Shown: positions 50,179 to 59,837, counted from the first letter of the stretch. The stretch: 64,000 nucleotides of DNA from Amphibalanus amphitrite (GCF_019059575.1 NW_024883087.1:1-64000), one strand, 5' to 3'. Notes: a model not told the origin generated them from the letters alone. Made by a program: numbers and translations.

Positions 50179-51534
50179 TCACTCGAGGTCACTTTCATCT
50201 TCTGTTTCGTCACTGCTTTCCTCACTCAGAGTCACAATCACAGGAGCGATGTCCTCCAGAAGCCCGTCGTCATGCCAGTACTGGCGCTCCAGGTTCATCA
50301 CGTGGAGGCAGCAGCTCCGCCACAGGTCTGCTCCAACGGCCTCTTGGCTTTCTTTCAGAAGCTTTTCCACTTCTTCAAGCCGCCCCGAAGTGTTTCTCTG
50401 TCGAACGTAGGTTTTCATGTTCGCCCAGATCAGTTCGATGGGGTTGAGGTCGCAGTGATACGGTGGCAGCCTGATGACCTCATGGCCGGCTTCCTCTGCC
50501 AGCTTGTCCAGCATGTATTCAGGTCTCCCTCGCAGAGGGCGAACGAGCTCCAGCAACTCGACCTTCCTCATGTCCGGTTCGAATGGAATGTCCTGTCCCG
50601 TCAGCCTTGGATCGCCGCCTTCCGCCAGCTCGTTGTTGGGAGTTGGGACTTTTCTTGCGTTTCTCGAGTGATACGATGCGTTATCCATAACGATTACGCT
50701 GTGAGGTGGTATGTTGGGTATGTTGGGTATGTTGGGTAACAACCGCCCTCTGAACCACTCCTCGAAGCACTCCGCGTTCATCGACGTATGGTAGTCGGCA
50801 GATTTCCCGTCTGTCCTCAGGCACATATATGCTTGAGATATGAAGCCGTCTTCTGAGCCAGCGTGGACGAGAATCAGCCGTTTGCCCTTTCCAATTGCTG
50901 TTTTTTGTCCGCTGACCTCGCTGTCGTCCAGCCATGCCACTGTCTTCATGTCATATTGGTTATACCACGTCTCATCAAGGTATATTATTGACCGATCTGG
51001 TGCCTGCTGCCTGATTTTAAGAATGCGACGGATGAAGATGTTCCGAGCCGCTGTTACTTGAGGTTTTTCTGTGAGAAGTTTGCGGTTGTTTACTTTTCGG
51101 AACTTGAATCCGATCCGCAGCAGCTCTTTGCGGAGCGAAGAACGTGATATTGTTTTCTCCATCTGAGTTTGCACTGACGCAGTCAAGGTGTCTAGGGTAA
51201 CATTTTCCCCATTCAGGTACATGTTGTGCACGATTCTTCTCAGAGCACATCTTTCAAAATCATCAAACCACTGGCCTTTTGCTCTGCTGGGTCTCTTTCG
51301 GAGTGGAGATGCGCAGCCACCGTCTTCGGTATTTTTCCTCACCATCTTCACCGTCCATTCCGACACTCCAGTGGCTAAGCTTGCTTCCCTAGCGACATTC
51401 AGCTGTTTCGCAGCCTCTTCATCGCCTCGTTTCAGTTGAGTTTCCTTTTGTTTAGAAAAGTAGCAGTAAACGTTCCGAACAACTTGTCTTGCCTGCGAGC
51501 CGAGACCCTTTCCCCTCTGATGTTTGGAAAACAT
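50179..51534 (-). CDS. DDE transposase, IS630/Tc1/mariner group, DD82E
   Basis: Intact frame of 451 residues from an ATG to a stop. The N-terminus is rich in Lys/Arg and shows helix-turn-helix-like stretches (VAREASLATGVSEWTVKMV and ISRSSLRKELLRIGFKFRKV). Catalytic motifs: YLDETW (first Asp), VIVMDNASYH (second Asp) and CDLNPIELIW (Glu). I count 82 residues between the second Asp and the Glu. The C-terminus is acidic (SDETEDESDLE). A 9-bp tandem repeat gives NIPNIPNIP about 15 residues before the second Asp motif. The enzyme would cut at TA sites and bind the TIRs of the surrounding element. With no stop or frameshift the copy looks recent and may be active. DD82E matches the lineage I know as Sailor; that name is from memory. 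Confidence 0.95.
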   Translation of the reverse strand: MFSKHQRGKGLGSQARQVVRNVYCYFSKQKETQLKRGDEEAAKQLNVAREASLATGVSEWTVKMVRKNTEDGGCASPLRKRPSRAKGQWFDDFERCALRRIVHNMYLNGENVTLDTLTASVQTQMEKTISRSSLRKELLRIGFKFRKVNNRKLLTEKPQVTAARNIFIRRILKIRQQAPDRSIIYLDETWYNQYDMKTVAWLDDSEVSGQKTAIGKGKRLILVHAGSEDGFISQAYMCLRTDGKSADYHTSMNAECFEEWFRGRLLPNIPNIPNIPPHSVIVMDNASYHSRNARKVPTPNNELAEGGDPRLTGQDIPFEPDMRKVELLELVRPLRGRPEYMLDKLAEEAGHEVIRLPPYHCDLNPIELIWANMKTYVRQRNTSGRLEEVEKLLKESQEAVGADLWRSCCLHVMNLERQYWHDDGLLEDIAPVIVTLSEESSDETEDESDLE

Positions 51535-51675
51535 AATGAAAAAAGAAAAAAAAAGATTACAAAGCGAATATAAACATGTTCATAAATATCTACAAAAAAT
51601 CACCTCAATTATCTCAATCATTCCACTCGATAAACAGAGATAAGCGTAAAATCCGTTGTTTGATAAAAGCAAGGC

Positions 51676-52216
51676 CCTGATCTTCTTCTTCTTGTGTGGT
51701 CGGCTCCATCCAGTGGATGCAATGCTTAGCCTTTCATCAGTTACACTTTAACACTACGTCACAGGCGCCAGAAAATCGAGGGATGGTCATAGAAGGATGG
51801 GCTTAAGGATGTCCTGCTGCTTCACTGATTTCTGCCTGCACTCTCATCCTGTACAGCAGATGAATCATCCAGCTGACCTGTGGGCTAGCTTCCAGTATTA
51901 GTTCCTCTGCGCTGTGGCTTCTCGGTAGAACTGCTCCACTTCTCTTCTGTACCTCTTCCCTTGCTTGTAGTAGCTCGATACATTCATAGAGAAAGTGTTC
52001 CAGTGTCTCAAGCCCATCTTTACATAGAGGACAGATGCCCTGTTCCTTTTTGTGTCGCCTGACTATTCCTCCCGCCACCCAGGAATGCCCAGTAAGTAGT
52101 TTAATCCTGGTGGCGGTCGCCAGTCTTCCTATTGCGCTGTATCTGCTGGCTGGCCAAAACTGGTCAGGGGGTTGTAGCAGTCCAGCTAGTGGCAACAGCT
52201 GGATCTTCCGCTAGGT
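51676..52216 (-). pseudogene. 5'-truncated LINE 3' end (reverse transcriptase C-terminal Cys/His region)
   Basis: A frame at 52195-51803 encodes ATATRIKLLTGHSW ... ICPLCKDGLETLEHFLYEC, the CxxC..H..C block found after reverse transcriptase/RNase H in many non-LTR elements. It is followed by a short 3' UTR and a (GAA)n-type tail (CTTCTTCTTCTT on the plus strand near 51680). GATCTT on both sides could be a target duplication. It lies inside the DD82E transposon and only the last part of pol remains. Confidence 0.75.
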
Positions 52217-52775
52217 AAAACTTTCTTTCATGCAGACTTGATTTTAATCATATGTTCGTTGGAGCACGTGGTTAATGAGATCAACATCTTGGAGTGAAGG
52301 TAGAAGATACGAAAAACAGACTATAACTTTTTTTCGGTCAAAATTCGAGAATCAGTGTGGAACTGAATGAAAAGTGTTAAAGGGACTATCTCACCTTCAA
52401 AAAAAGTCCCGTTTAGGATTCGGAAATGCAATCACTGCCTAGATTTCTTGCCTAGATCCTGCGCACCGACGGGGGGGGCGGGTATCCGCCCCAGCCCCCT
52501 CAGGTTTTTCGTAAACAGCGGAAAATCGCGGTGCTGAAATTTGGCACGACTATTCCCTCATCACTTTTACACATGGTGTGCAACTTTGAACCTCCTACCT
52601 TTCAATGTCAGGTCACCAGGTCACTTCGACTGAAATAACTTTTTTGCAACTTTGTCACCGTGTCAGAGCTATAGTAGAAGACGGAGTCCTTTGAAAGTTG
52701 CAAGATGCAATGCGGTTACTGGTAGCTGCAATTTTTATTTCTCGGAATTTTAAGATCTCCAAAGATTGTTGTTAA

Positions 52776-54246
52776 CTTTCGCCCCAGTGGGGGCATATGT
52801 TACCACCCTGTCGCGTTTTTTACGTGTGAATAAAAAAAACCGCGGCGCGTAGCGCCGCGCCGCTTGGAGTAGCTTTTTGAACATCAATTTTTAACAATGT
52901 GTGAAATTTTTGACTCCAGGTCATGTAAGGTCAGGTCACCAGGTCAAGTTAACTGACCAAGCCTAAAAAAGTTTGCAATCATGTCCAGCCTGCAGTATTT
53001 GTCAGAAAGGTTTTAAACTTGATGGATTGCATGATGTTACGGGCGCCTATAATTTGTATATCTCGGATTTTTTATATCCGTGACCTAAGGTCAGGCCAGT
53101 GAGGTGACCTTACCATTATGTCAATGGATAAAAATGAAAATGCCTCTAGATCCGTGTGTACGCATAGGAACAGTCCAAATATTTCAGAATAACAATGATT
53201 TGGACCGCTTGTGACGACCAAGGCGTCTTTTTTGCTGATAGCCTCTAGAAAGGTCACCTGAGGTCATTTGAGGCTACAAACAGATTTTCGCCAATAACTC
53301 TCGATTGGAAAGAGATAGGACGCTGGGGATGACCTCATTGTGTCAACCCTTGCTGTATGTGCCTGCAGCAAGGGTTGACACAATCAGAAACGGTTTGTTC
53401 TGTCGCTTGCCACGAGCTGTGAACAGTCTATGTGAGAAACGGCCCACTGCTGACCTGTTCGGATCCCGGGCGGCGTTTAGAAGTCAGGTGAAGGCATTCG
53501 TATCGAGCCTGTAACCTTATTTATGCATGTGCTAGTTACACATAGGTAGGTGTGTGAAAATGTGACGTATATTTATGCTTGTGACTCCGTCTGTAAATGG
53601 GGTGCACCTGTGGACGGTATATTTCAATACACAATTGTGTTTGTCTTGTTGAGACGCATCGATTGATATGCATCATGACCTTTTCCGGTCAGGTACCTTG
53701 ACCTGAGGTCAAATTTTCAAGTTGACCTTTCAAGGTCAAATTATGGTTCTTTCGACGCGTCTCGGCGAGAGGAACACGATTCTGGCAATAAAAATGTGGC
53801 TTTTTTAAGTCAAAAGTTATTGTCGAAAAACACTTCGTAAAAACGGCTATTTTGGAGTTTTTGCCCTCTGGAGGCTAAACCGTTGACCTGAGGTCAATTT
53901 TGATGATGACCTTATCAAAAGAAGAGTTCAAAACCTATCGATTGCGATTCCATGCGTTTTTCTAGCTATCATAGTTCCTGAGATAAATGCATGTTTTCTA
54001 AAAAATATAATGACATTTGGCAAATTTTGACCTTTGATGACCTCCGGTGACCCCAATATTGCTCTAAGATGAAAAATGACTGACTGAAATACTCTAAAAC
54101 GTACGCATCAAGAGCTATTGACTGTTTTTTTACCGCGTCTTTCTAGCCCTCTTAGTTTTTGAGTTTTTGGAGGTGGGTGGTAACATATGCCCCCCCCCCC
54201 CCCCCCTAGGGCGAAGTTGGCTGAGACTGCCACTGGGGCGCGGGTT
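52776..54246. mobile_element. TTAA-type AGGTCA-rich element 6, nested in element 5
   Basis: TTAA at 52772-52775 and TTAT at 54247-54250. The left CGCCCCAGTGGGGGCATATG and the right inverse share the CATATGTTACCACC cap. A C-run of about 20 is at the right end. The LINE fragment 53337-53645 lies inside. Body words are AGGTCA/TGACCT as in the other members. Confidence 0.8.
53337..53645 (+). pseudogene. LINE 3' fragment with inverted 5' end
   Basis: Coding end reads VDTIRNGLFCRLPRAVNSLC ... FGSRAAFRSQVKAFVSSL stop at 53512, the typical C-terminal block of CR1/L2/Jockey-like reverse transcriptases, followed by a short 3' UTR. Its 5' end is a perfect inverted repeat: 19-bp arms 53337-53355 and 53366-53384 around a 10-bp spacer. 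It is inserted within the TTAA element at 52776-54246. Confidence 0.65.
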
Positions 54247-54746
54247 ATTAACTCCTTACAGGAGCAATATACAGCCGCGCAGATAGTCTCATTGTGTTGA
54301 ACTCATCAAGGCGCATCGAATTACATACGTAATGACCTTGAGGTCACGTGACGTTAGGTCAATGTTTGACCTTGACCTTTCGAGATCAACACCTATTTGT
54401 TTCGATGCGGATTGACGAGAGGATCACGATGGTGCTCTTAGTTTGTTCCTAACGTGGCTATTTCGAAAATGTTTAGAGAAAAACTCATATCTAGCGCCAC
54501 TTATTCTACTTTTTTATCCCCGTCAAGTCATCTTTGACCTGACCTAAAAATGATCTCAGTAAAAATTGCAGACCTTGTCCTAATGCTGTCGCTATCTTGG
54601 TTCGTTCTCAAGATGTCAGGGGGAGCACTTGTCCGCACCCCCCCCCCCCCCCCGTCGGTGCGAAGTTGGCGCGGACACCGTCGGCGCGCGGGTTAAAATC
54701 CAACCTTTGCACATGTCAAAAGAGAAAGGAATAAGCCTGGAATAAT

Positions 54747-54860
54747 AATTCAGTGTGGCCTAGTGAATACGGCGTTAGTCTCCTGACTCCGCAGCAATGA
54801 GTCCGTGGCCGGAAGGCATTCGTTATCTCGATTAGCTGGTGACTGCCTATGCATTTTACA
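54747..54860 (+). repeat. Possible tRNA-derived SINE head
   Basis: TGGCCTAGTGAATACGGCGTTAGTCTCCTGACTCCGC resembles a tRNA D-arm/A-box plus anticodon-arm region. The expected B-box (GTTCGANNCC) is reduced to GAGTCCGTGG. Tail and target duplication were not identified. Confidence 0.3.
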
Positions 54861-55133
54861 TAGAGGGCATCGCTGGACCCGGGAGAACCCGGGAGAACGT
54901 GCCGCATCTGCCCACGCTACATTATCACTTTTCACCTTCGCACTTACAGGGAGGTCGGAAGGGGCTCCCCCACCCCTCTGCTTCACAAATGACTCATGAG
55001 TCATGACCATGCCAGGGCAGAATGGTGATTTGACGCATGGTGGCGCAGATTTGTGAAAGCGCCTTTCCGAGCTTATTTGTGATCAGCCGCTACATACTAG
55101 CCGCAAGCTCCCATACCTATGCGGTAAAGCCGA

Positions 55134-55142
55134 TATAAAAAG
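55134..55142 (+). promoter_or_regulatory. Possible TATA box upstream of the CLIP protease
   Basis: TATAAAAAG lies about 680 bp before the protease ATG, in GC-balanced DNA. Between them are acceptor-like words (for example CCGCTGCAG near 55611), so a 5' UTR intron is possible. The link to the protease is inferred only from position and strand. Confidence 0.3.
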
Positions 55143-55815
55143 GCGAAAACTGGCGAGAGTTCATAGAGGATCCTGCACATCAGGGGGCTTTATTTCGCAT
55201 GTTCGCCACTCGCGGCCATGTTTGCGGTCACGTTTGCTTCGTCAGTCGGCTATAACCTGCTTCACTGTTACAGTGTGCTGGCTGGCAGAGGTAACTGGCC
55301 GTGGAAGACGCCGTCAGAGGTCGACCCGACTTCGCAGTACTCGGGCCGTGTCACAGTTCTCGGATCTGGAGGCCATTGCACCTGGTTATGATGGCGCATC
55401 TGACCTAAGACAGAAGTACGTTTTCTTACCTGCCGTTAAGGGCGGTCAAGACCACATACTTCCGCCGCTCCTGCACATAACTGAGTTATAACATCACGAC
55501 ACACATATTTGACTCATGCTTTACATAATAAAACGGACGGCTTAACAAGTAACTGCTGAATAAATTAGCTTTACGCATACTCGCCTGCGGCCACCTGTCA
55601 CTTTACACCTTCCGCTGCAGGTGAGGATGACAGCCGCTGAGGCCAGTCACTGGGAAACAACATGACGTCATACACCGCAATAGTGACGTCATCAGGAGAG
55701 CGGCGGGCCTCCCAGGCCGGTTCGCCGGACACCTGGTGACGTCATGACCGGCTCAAAAGCGGCGCGGGTACGGTCGGTCGGCCAGTCGTTCCGTCGGCCC
55801 CACACCACCCGGACC

Positions 55816-56928
55816 ATGCTCGTGGCGCTGACGTGGGCGGCTCTGGCGGCCAGCTGCGGCGCCTCATCGCAGATTTTTTTCGGCTCCGTGACCGAACTGG
55901 TGCGCCGCTCCAGTGAGTGTGTTTTGTCCGACGGCCGCCAGGGGCGCTGCATGTACCCGAGCTCGTGTGAGGCGCTCTCGGGTCCGCAGCTGCCCGACTG
56001 TGTGAAGCCGTGCGCCATGGTGCAGCATGAGCTGAAGGTCTGCTGTCCGACGGAGACCACCAGCAGTGGTGACACCACCACCACCAGGACCTGCGGCCGG
56101 CCCGGCACCCCGCCCACTCTGGCTCGCAACATCGCCTTCGGCCGGCGCTCGGCGCCCGGGCGGTGGCCGTGGATGGCGCTGCTCGGCTGGCGCGAGTCGA
56201 CCGGCTCCGGTCGGCACCGCTGGCGCTGCGGCGGCGCCCTCATCAGCCAGCGCCACGTGCTGACGGCAGCGCACTGCGTGGAGCGCGCCGGCGCTCCACT
56301 CACAGTGCGCCTGGGCGAGCACGACCTGACCGAGACGGCCGACGGCCGGCACCAAGACGTGCTGGTGGCGCACGCCGCCGTGCCGGCCGGCCGGCGCGGC
56401 CACCAACAAGACCTGGCGCTGCTGACTCTGGCAGAGCCGGCGCGGCTCTCGGCGCACGTGCAGCCCGTCTGCCTGCCGTCGTCGGCGGCCGACGACCCAG
56501 CCGTCGGGGACGATGTGGTGGTGGCCGGCTGGGGCCGCGTGCAGTACTCCGAGCCGCGGTCGGACCACCTGCGCGAAGCAGTGCAGCAGGTGCGGCCCAC
56601 CGGCGAGTGCGAGCGCGCCTACCGCCGCGTGCCCGGCTTCGAGGACAACTACCCGGGCGGCCTGGGCTCGCGGCTGATCTGCGCGCTCGACACCACGGCC
56701 GGCCACCAGGACTCGTGCCGGGGCGACTCGGGCGGCCCGCTGGTGGCGCGCGCGACCGACGGCACCTACACGGCTGTCGGCGTCGTGTCTCTTGGCATGG
56801 GCTGCGGCAACCCGGCCTTCGGCAGTCTCTACACCCGCGTCTCCAGCTACCTGGATTGGATAGAACGGCAGATGGCGCGACCGCAAGGTGCCCATGGAAA
56901 TACAACGGTCACAGTCGTAGCCAAGTAG
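55816..56928 (+). CDS. Secreted CLIP-domain serine protease (trypsin-like)
   Basis: Single open frame, 370 residues from this ATG. The frame is open further up to an ATG at 55744, but the 55816 start has the better context (ACCATGC) and begins directly with a signal peptide (MLVALTWAALAASCGAS). A CLIP domain follows at about residues 34-78 (ECVLSDGRQGRC ... ELKVCC) with seven rather than six cysteines, then a Thr/Ser linker. The protease domain has His in TAAHC, Asp in QQDLALL, Ser in GDSGGP, and Asp in DSCRGD giving trypsin-like specificity. Cysteines for the 42-58, 168-182 and 191-220 bridges are present, and CGRP with VCLP fits the inter-chain link. The family acts in haemolymph clotting, melanization or Toll cascades. 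The activation site reads LARNIAFG instead of R-IVGG. No intron is visible inside the frame. Confidence 0.93.
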   Translation: MLVALTWAALAASCGASSQIFFGSVTELVRRSSECVLSDGRQGRCMYPSSCEALSGPQLPDCVKPCAMVQHELKVCCPTETTSSGDTTTTRTCGRPGTPPTLARNIAFGRRSAPGRWPWMALLGWRESTGSGRHRWRCGGALISQRHVLTAAHCVERAGAPLTVRLGEHDLTETADGRHQDVLVAHAAVPAGRRGHQQDLALLTLAEPARLSAHVQPVCLPSSAADDPAVGDDVVVAGWGRVQYSEPRSDHLREAVQQVRPTGECERAYRRVPGFEDNYPGGLGSRLICALDTTAGHQDSCRGDSGGPLVARATDGTYTAVGVVSLGMGCGNPAFGSLYTRVSSYLDWIERQMARPQGAHGNTTVTVVAK

Positions 56929-58929
56929 TCAGATGTTCACATTTTTAGCTTATAGACCGTTGATGCTCTAGACAGCTTGTCATGATCTCAGATTATGCGT
57001 TCGCATTCTTGCAATACAGTTGCTAGTTGTTAAAATGTTATTAGTTGAATATGCACACGGTTGAAGATATGCGACAGTCTCAATCTATTATGTATTGCAT
57101 TTTATGATTCGATCTTGTTACTGCGAGCTGTTAATTATGTTTAGTATCCGTTAGGTGCTAAATGTGAGATTCCAAAATCATGTAAATACTACGACATGTA
57201 GCAGTCTACTGGTGCTGGAGGATGAGCCACCTTAGTTGTAACACACGGGTTACGGTTACAAGAACGCCGAACAGGGAGTTGGTTTGATCAGGACCCTGAA
57301 GCGGCACGTCGTTCAGGGATAGGTCATCGTACTTGGCCGCAAATCGAAAACGACTCTGATCTTGTCGACCTTTGTGGGGTGATACACCATGATGTGGTAT
57401 GTACGTACAATGTGCATACCAAACGGACGCCATTTAATTGCGTCCCAGAAAAGCTATTTCTGGCACCTAAAAGCTGACTCGCCCCAAAATTGGTCCTCAG
57501 CACCTATTTGGTGGATACCAGCACCAATCATGGAAAATGACCTTAATTAGCTGTTTCTGGCACCTATTCATCGGTACGCCTTACTCTTTTTTCTGAATCT
57601 GGCACCTAAATGCTGAGCGTAGCACCAATCTAGTAGAGAAATGAATTACTGGCTGATAGAATCATGTTGTTCTGGTATAATGACCCCTGGAGTCTAGCCT
57701 AAAGGTTGCCAGTGCAGCTACACTCTAAGACAGCCCCGTAGTGATCTCAGCATTGTATATGACGTTTAAGTAAGCAAATAATATTGATTTGTTTGAAAAA
57801 AACAATGTCATTTAAATATTTAAAAGTATTTATTTGTAATGCTTAAAGGGAAACATTTTTGTGAGTAATTGTCTCGATTTTGACCATTAAAACGGGTATT
57901 GTATTTTTTGACGTCATCAAATAGCTCCAAAAAAGAAATGTAATGTTTTCATTCCGTTCAAGGCCGCTGAAGAAACGCGGGATCTTGCGTGGGACATTGT
58001 CCGTTGTTTGCCGCGCAGAGTTGTGCCGTGGTTGTGCCTTTTTCATCCGTTTCTTACTTATGTCATATGTGTGCATGAAGCTTTGATTTTGTTTTGGTTA
58101 TTGTGTGGCCGGTCAGTCAAACGCCCCTGTAGAAACCGGATGCTGCGTTTGATCGAGCTGGAGTCAAACGATGATTCAAGGCTATAGAACTCCAGGTAAG
58201 GACACCAGCCGTTTGACCTTGAACGCCGCCGGCCGGCCGATGACGTCATTGGAGGCAAGCCGGCTCGGCGGACACATAAGGCGAATGCATAACGGAGGGG
58301 CGTTGGAAGCGGGGGAGATATTTTAATGTGGTTGCATACCACAATTGTTATGTTGATTGATCTACAGACTGCATTCTTTTAAACCTCGATGCATCCTAGG
58401 CCTGGATGGTGCGTACAGTCTGTCTTGAAAGTACCGCAGCATGGCAGGGTGGCGCTGGTGGGCTGGCGCAGCGGAGGGCGGTCAGGTTTGAGGGCCACTG
58501 GATCGCCTGACCCTTGGGGGGAAGGGAGGGGAGGGAGGGAGGAGAGGGGTGGGCGCGAGTGAGCGGGCTCTCGATGCTGCCAGTGCGGCAGACAAGGCGC
58601 CGTTTTATGAATACGTTATACAGAGACACCAGCTAAGCGTAGTAATTCTCTTCCTGACATGAAAGTTTTGATAAATGGAAAGTGAAGCTTCCCTTTCGAG
58701 CCTCGCCAGACATTTACGTGTCACACTTGTAATCCGGCCAGAGGGCAGCGGGTGCAGCCTCCGTCGTTTCGCTCAGATTCAGCAAGGGCTTCCAGAAAGT
58801 TGTGTGCGTGGTTACGAGACACACATTGAGAGTATTGGCTGCTTTATAGCGTCCACTGATAGAAATGGTCCGTAGGAACCCGCCTTACAGCCGTTCGGCT
58901 CCTGATCGGACATGTGAAATGGTCAGGTC
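56929..58929. other. CLIP protease 3' flank; no further gene identified
   Basis: 57440-57640 has several diverged TCTGGCACCTA words. 58410-58500 shares AGTCTGTCTTGAAAGTACCGC with the inverse of 61105-61150. No canonical AATAAA was seen close to the protease stop. Confidence 0.4.
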
Positions 58930-59340
58930 GGCCCTGATCATTTCACGTGCTGGGACCTGATGTTTCAATCACGAAATGCCTGGAAACGCGTAGATAATAT
59001 GCGCTGACATGCATGGAATCGGCATTTTGGCCTGACATGGTGTCGAGAAGGAATTTAGGGGTCAAAGGCCATTGGGTTCAGGGTCATTTTCAGGAAAGAT
59101 ATAACATTGATCAATTCGAGGATATTGAAAGTTTTGTCGTGGTCGGTCGGTCGGTCGTATTTTACGCGAGTTATTCGTGAAAAAGCCGTGAGGAACCTCC
59201 TCCTGTAAGTGTGAAGGTTAAGATCTCAGGTCAACCGGTGATCTCTCGAGCATTCTTTAGAGCCGACGAGCATTATAACTTTTCCTGAGGCTAGGACACT
59301 ATAAAGTAACCTAAGCGACCCGACCTTAAAAGATCTGGGT
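58930..59340. repeat. Dispersed repeat with AGGTCA words, copy 1
   Basis: The stretch CAATCACGAAATGCCTGGAAAC ... GGCCTGACATGGTGTCGAG resembles 63885-64000 (copy 2, cut by the window end) in the same order. Confidence 0.65.
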
Positions 59341-59741
59341 CTGATTCATTCCGCCATCAAAGTGTTTAAAAAAGATGCAATATCAGGTATGTGTGGAGGG
59401 ACGTTGCAGCCCCCCCTTCCCCCCAACGCAGCAGTGTGCAGAGAGTCTGCTTTGTGAAGCAATAAATCTAGCCAGCTCCTTTGAAGCCGAAAATATAAAG
59501 AAAAAGGGTTCTGAGTCGCGACGGCGCTGTTCCGACTGCAACTCCAAATCTGACTTCGGCCTGCTGATTGGCTCCGACTCCGACTCTGACTCCGGACCAG
59601 TGCACTGCCATAAGCATAAACGTATCACTTGCCGGTACAGGGATTGACGCAACTCTTCCGGACTGCTTTTGGTAGCTATTTTAGACTCTGCAACATTTGT
59701 TGGAGTCCGCTAAAATTTTCAGCATCTTGTGGAGGGAGAGG

Positions 59742-59757
59742 GAGAGAGAGAGAGAGA

Positions 59758-59829
<72 letters not shown>

Positions 59830-59837
59830 AGAGAGAG
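59742..59837 (+). repeat. (GA)n microsatellite
   Basis: GGGAGAGGGAGAGA followed by about 70 bp of GA repeats. Confidence 0.97.

Larger units (their letters stand above)
49338..52323 (-). mobile_element. Tc1/mariner-group DNA transposon, DD82E (Sailor-like)
   Basis: Terminal inverted repeats of about 41 bp (outer word TAGTCTGTTTTTCGTATC) differ at one base and are flanked by TA on both sides (49336-49337 and 52324-52325). The element carries one transposase gene on the minus strand, plus a LINE fragment between the transposase start and the right TIR. It is inserted in BEL/Pao gag sequence on its left side. The right flank is not recognisable BEL, so the host copy was broken or rearranged. 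Confidence 0.92.
52459..54692. mobile_element. TTAA-type AGGTCA-rich element 5 (outer)
   Basis: Right end CCCGTCGGTGCG ... GGCGCGCGGG followed by TTAA (54693-54696). The left end is damaged (CCTGCGCACCGACGGGGG, no TTAA). The cap is CGGGTATCCG between G and C runs on the left. It contains element 6. Confidence 0.75.

Noticed and set aside
52378..52402. Third copy of the AGGGACCCTCCC MITE
   Set aside because: Only one end-like word is present before element 5; listed as a related end only.
55222..55491. Frame upstream of the protease as a separate small gene
   Set aside because: No domain and no conserved start; could be 5' UTR or intron sequence of the protease gene.
56163..56948. 261-residue plus-strand frame and long minus-strand frames (55692-56905) over the CLIP protease
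   Set aside because: Shadow frames in GC-rich coding DNA; all conserved motifs lie in the 55816-56928 frame.
57842..58340. Possible TTAA MITE starting TTAAAGGGAAAC
   Set aside because: No matching inverted right end could be found.
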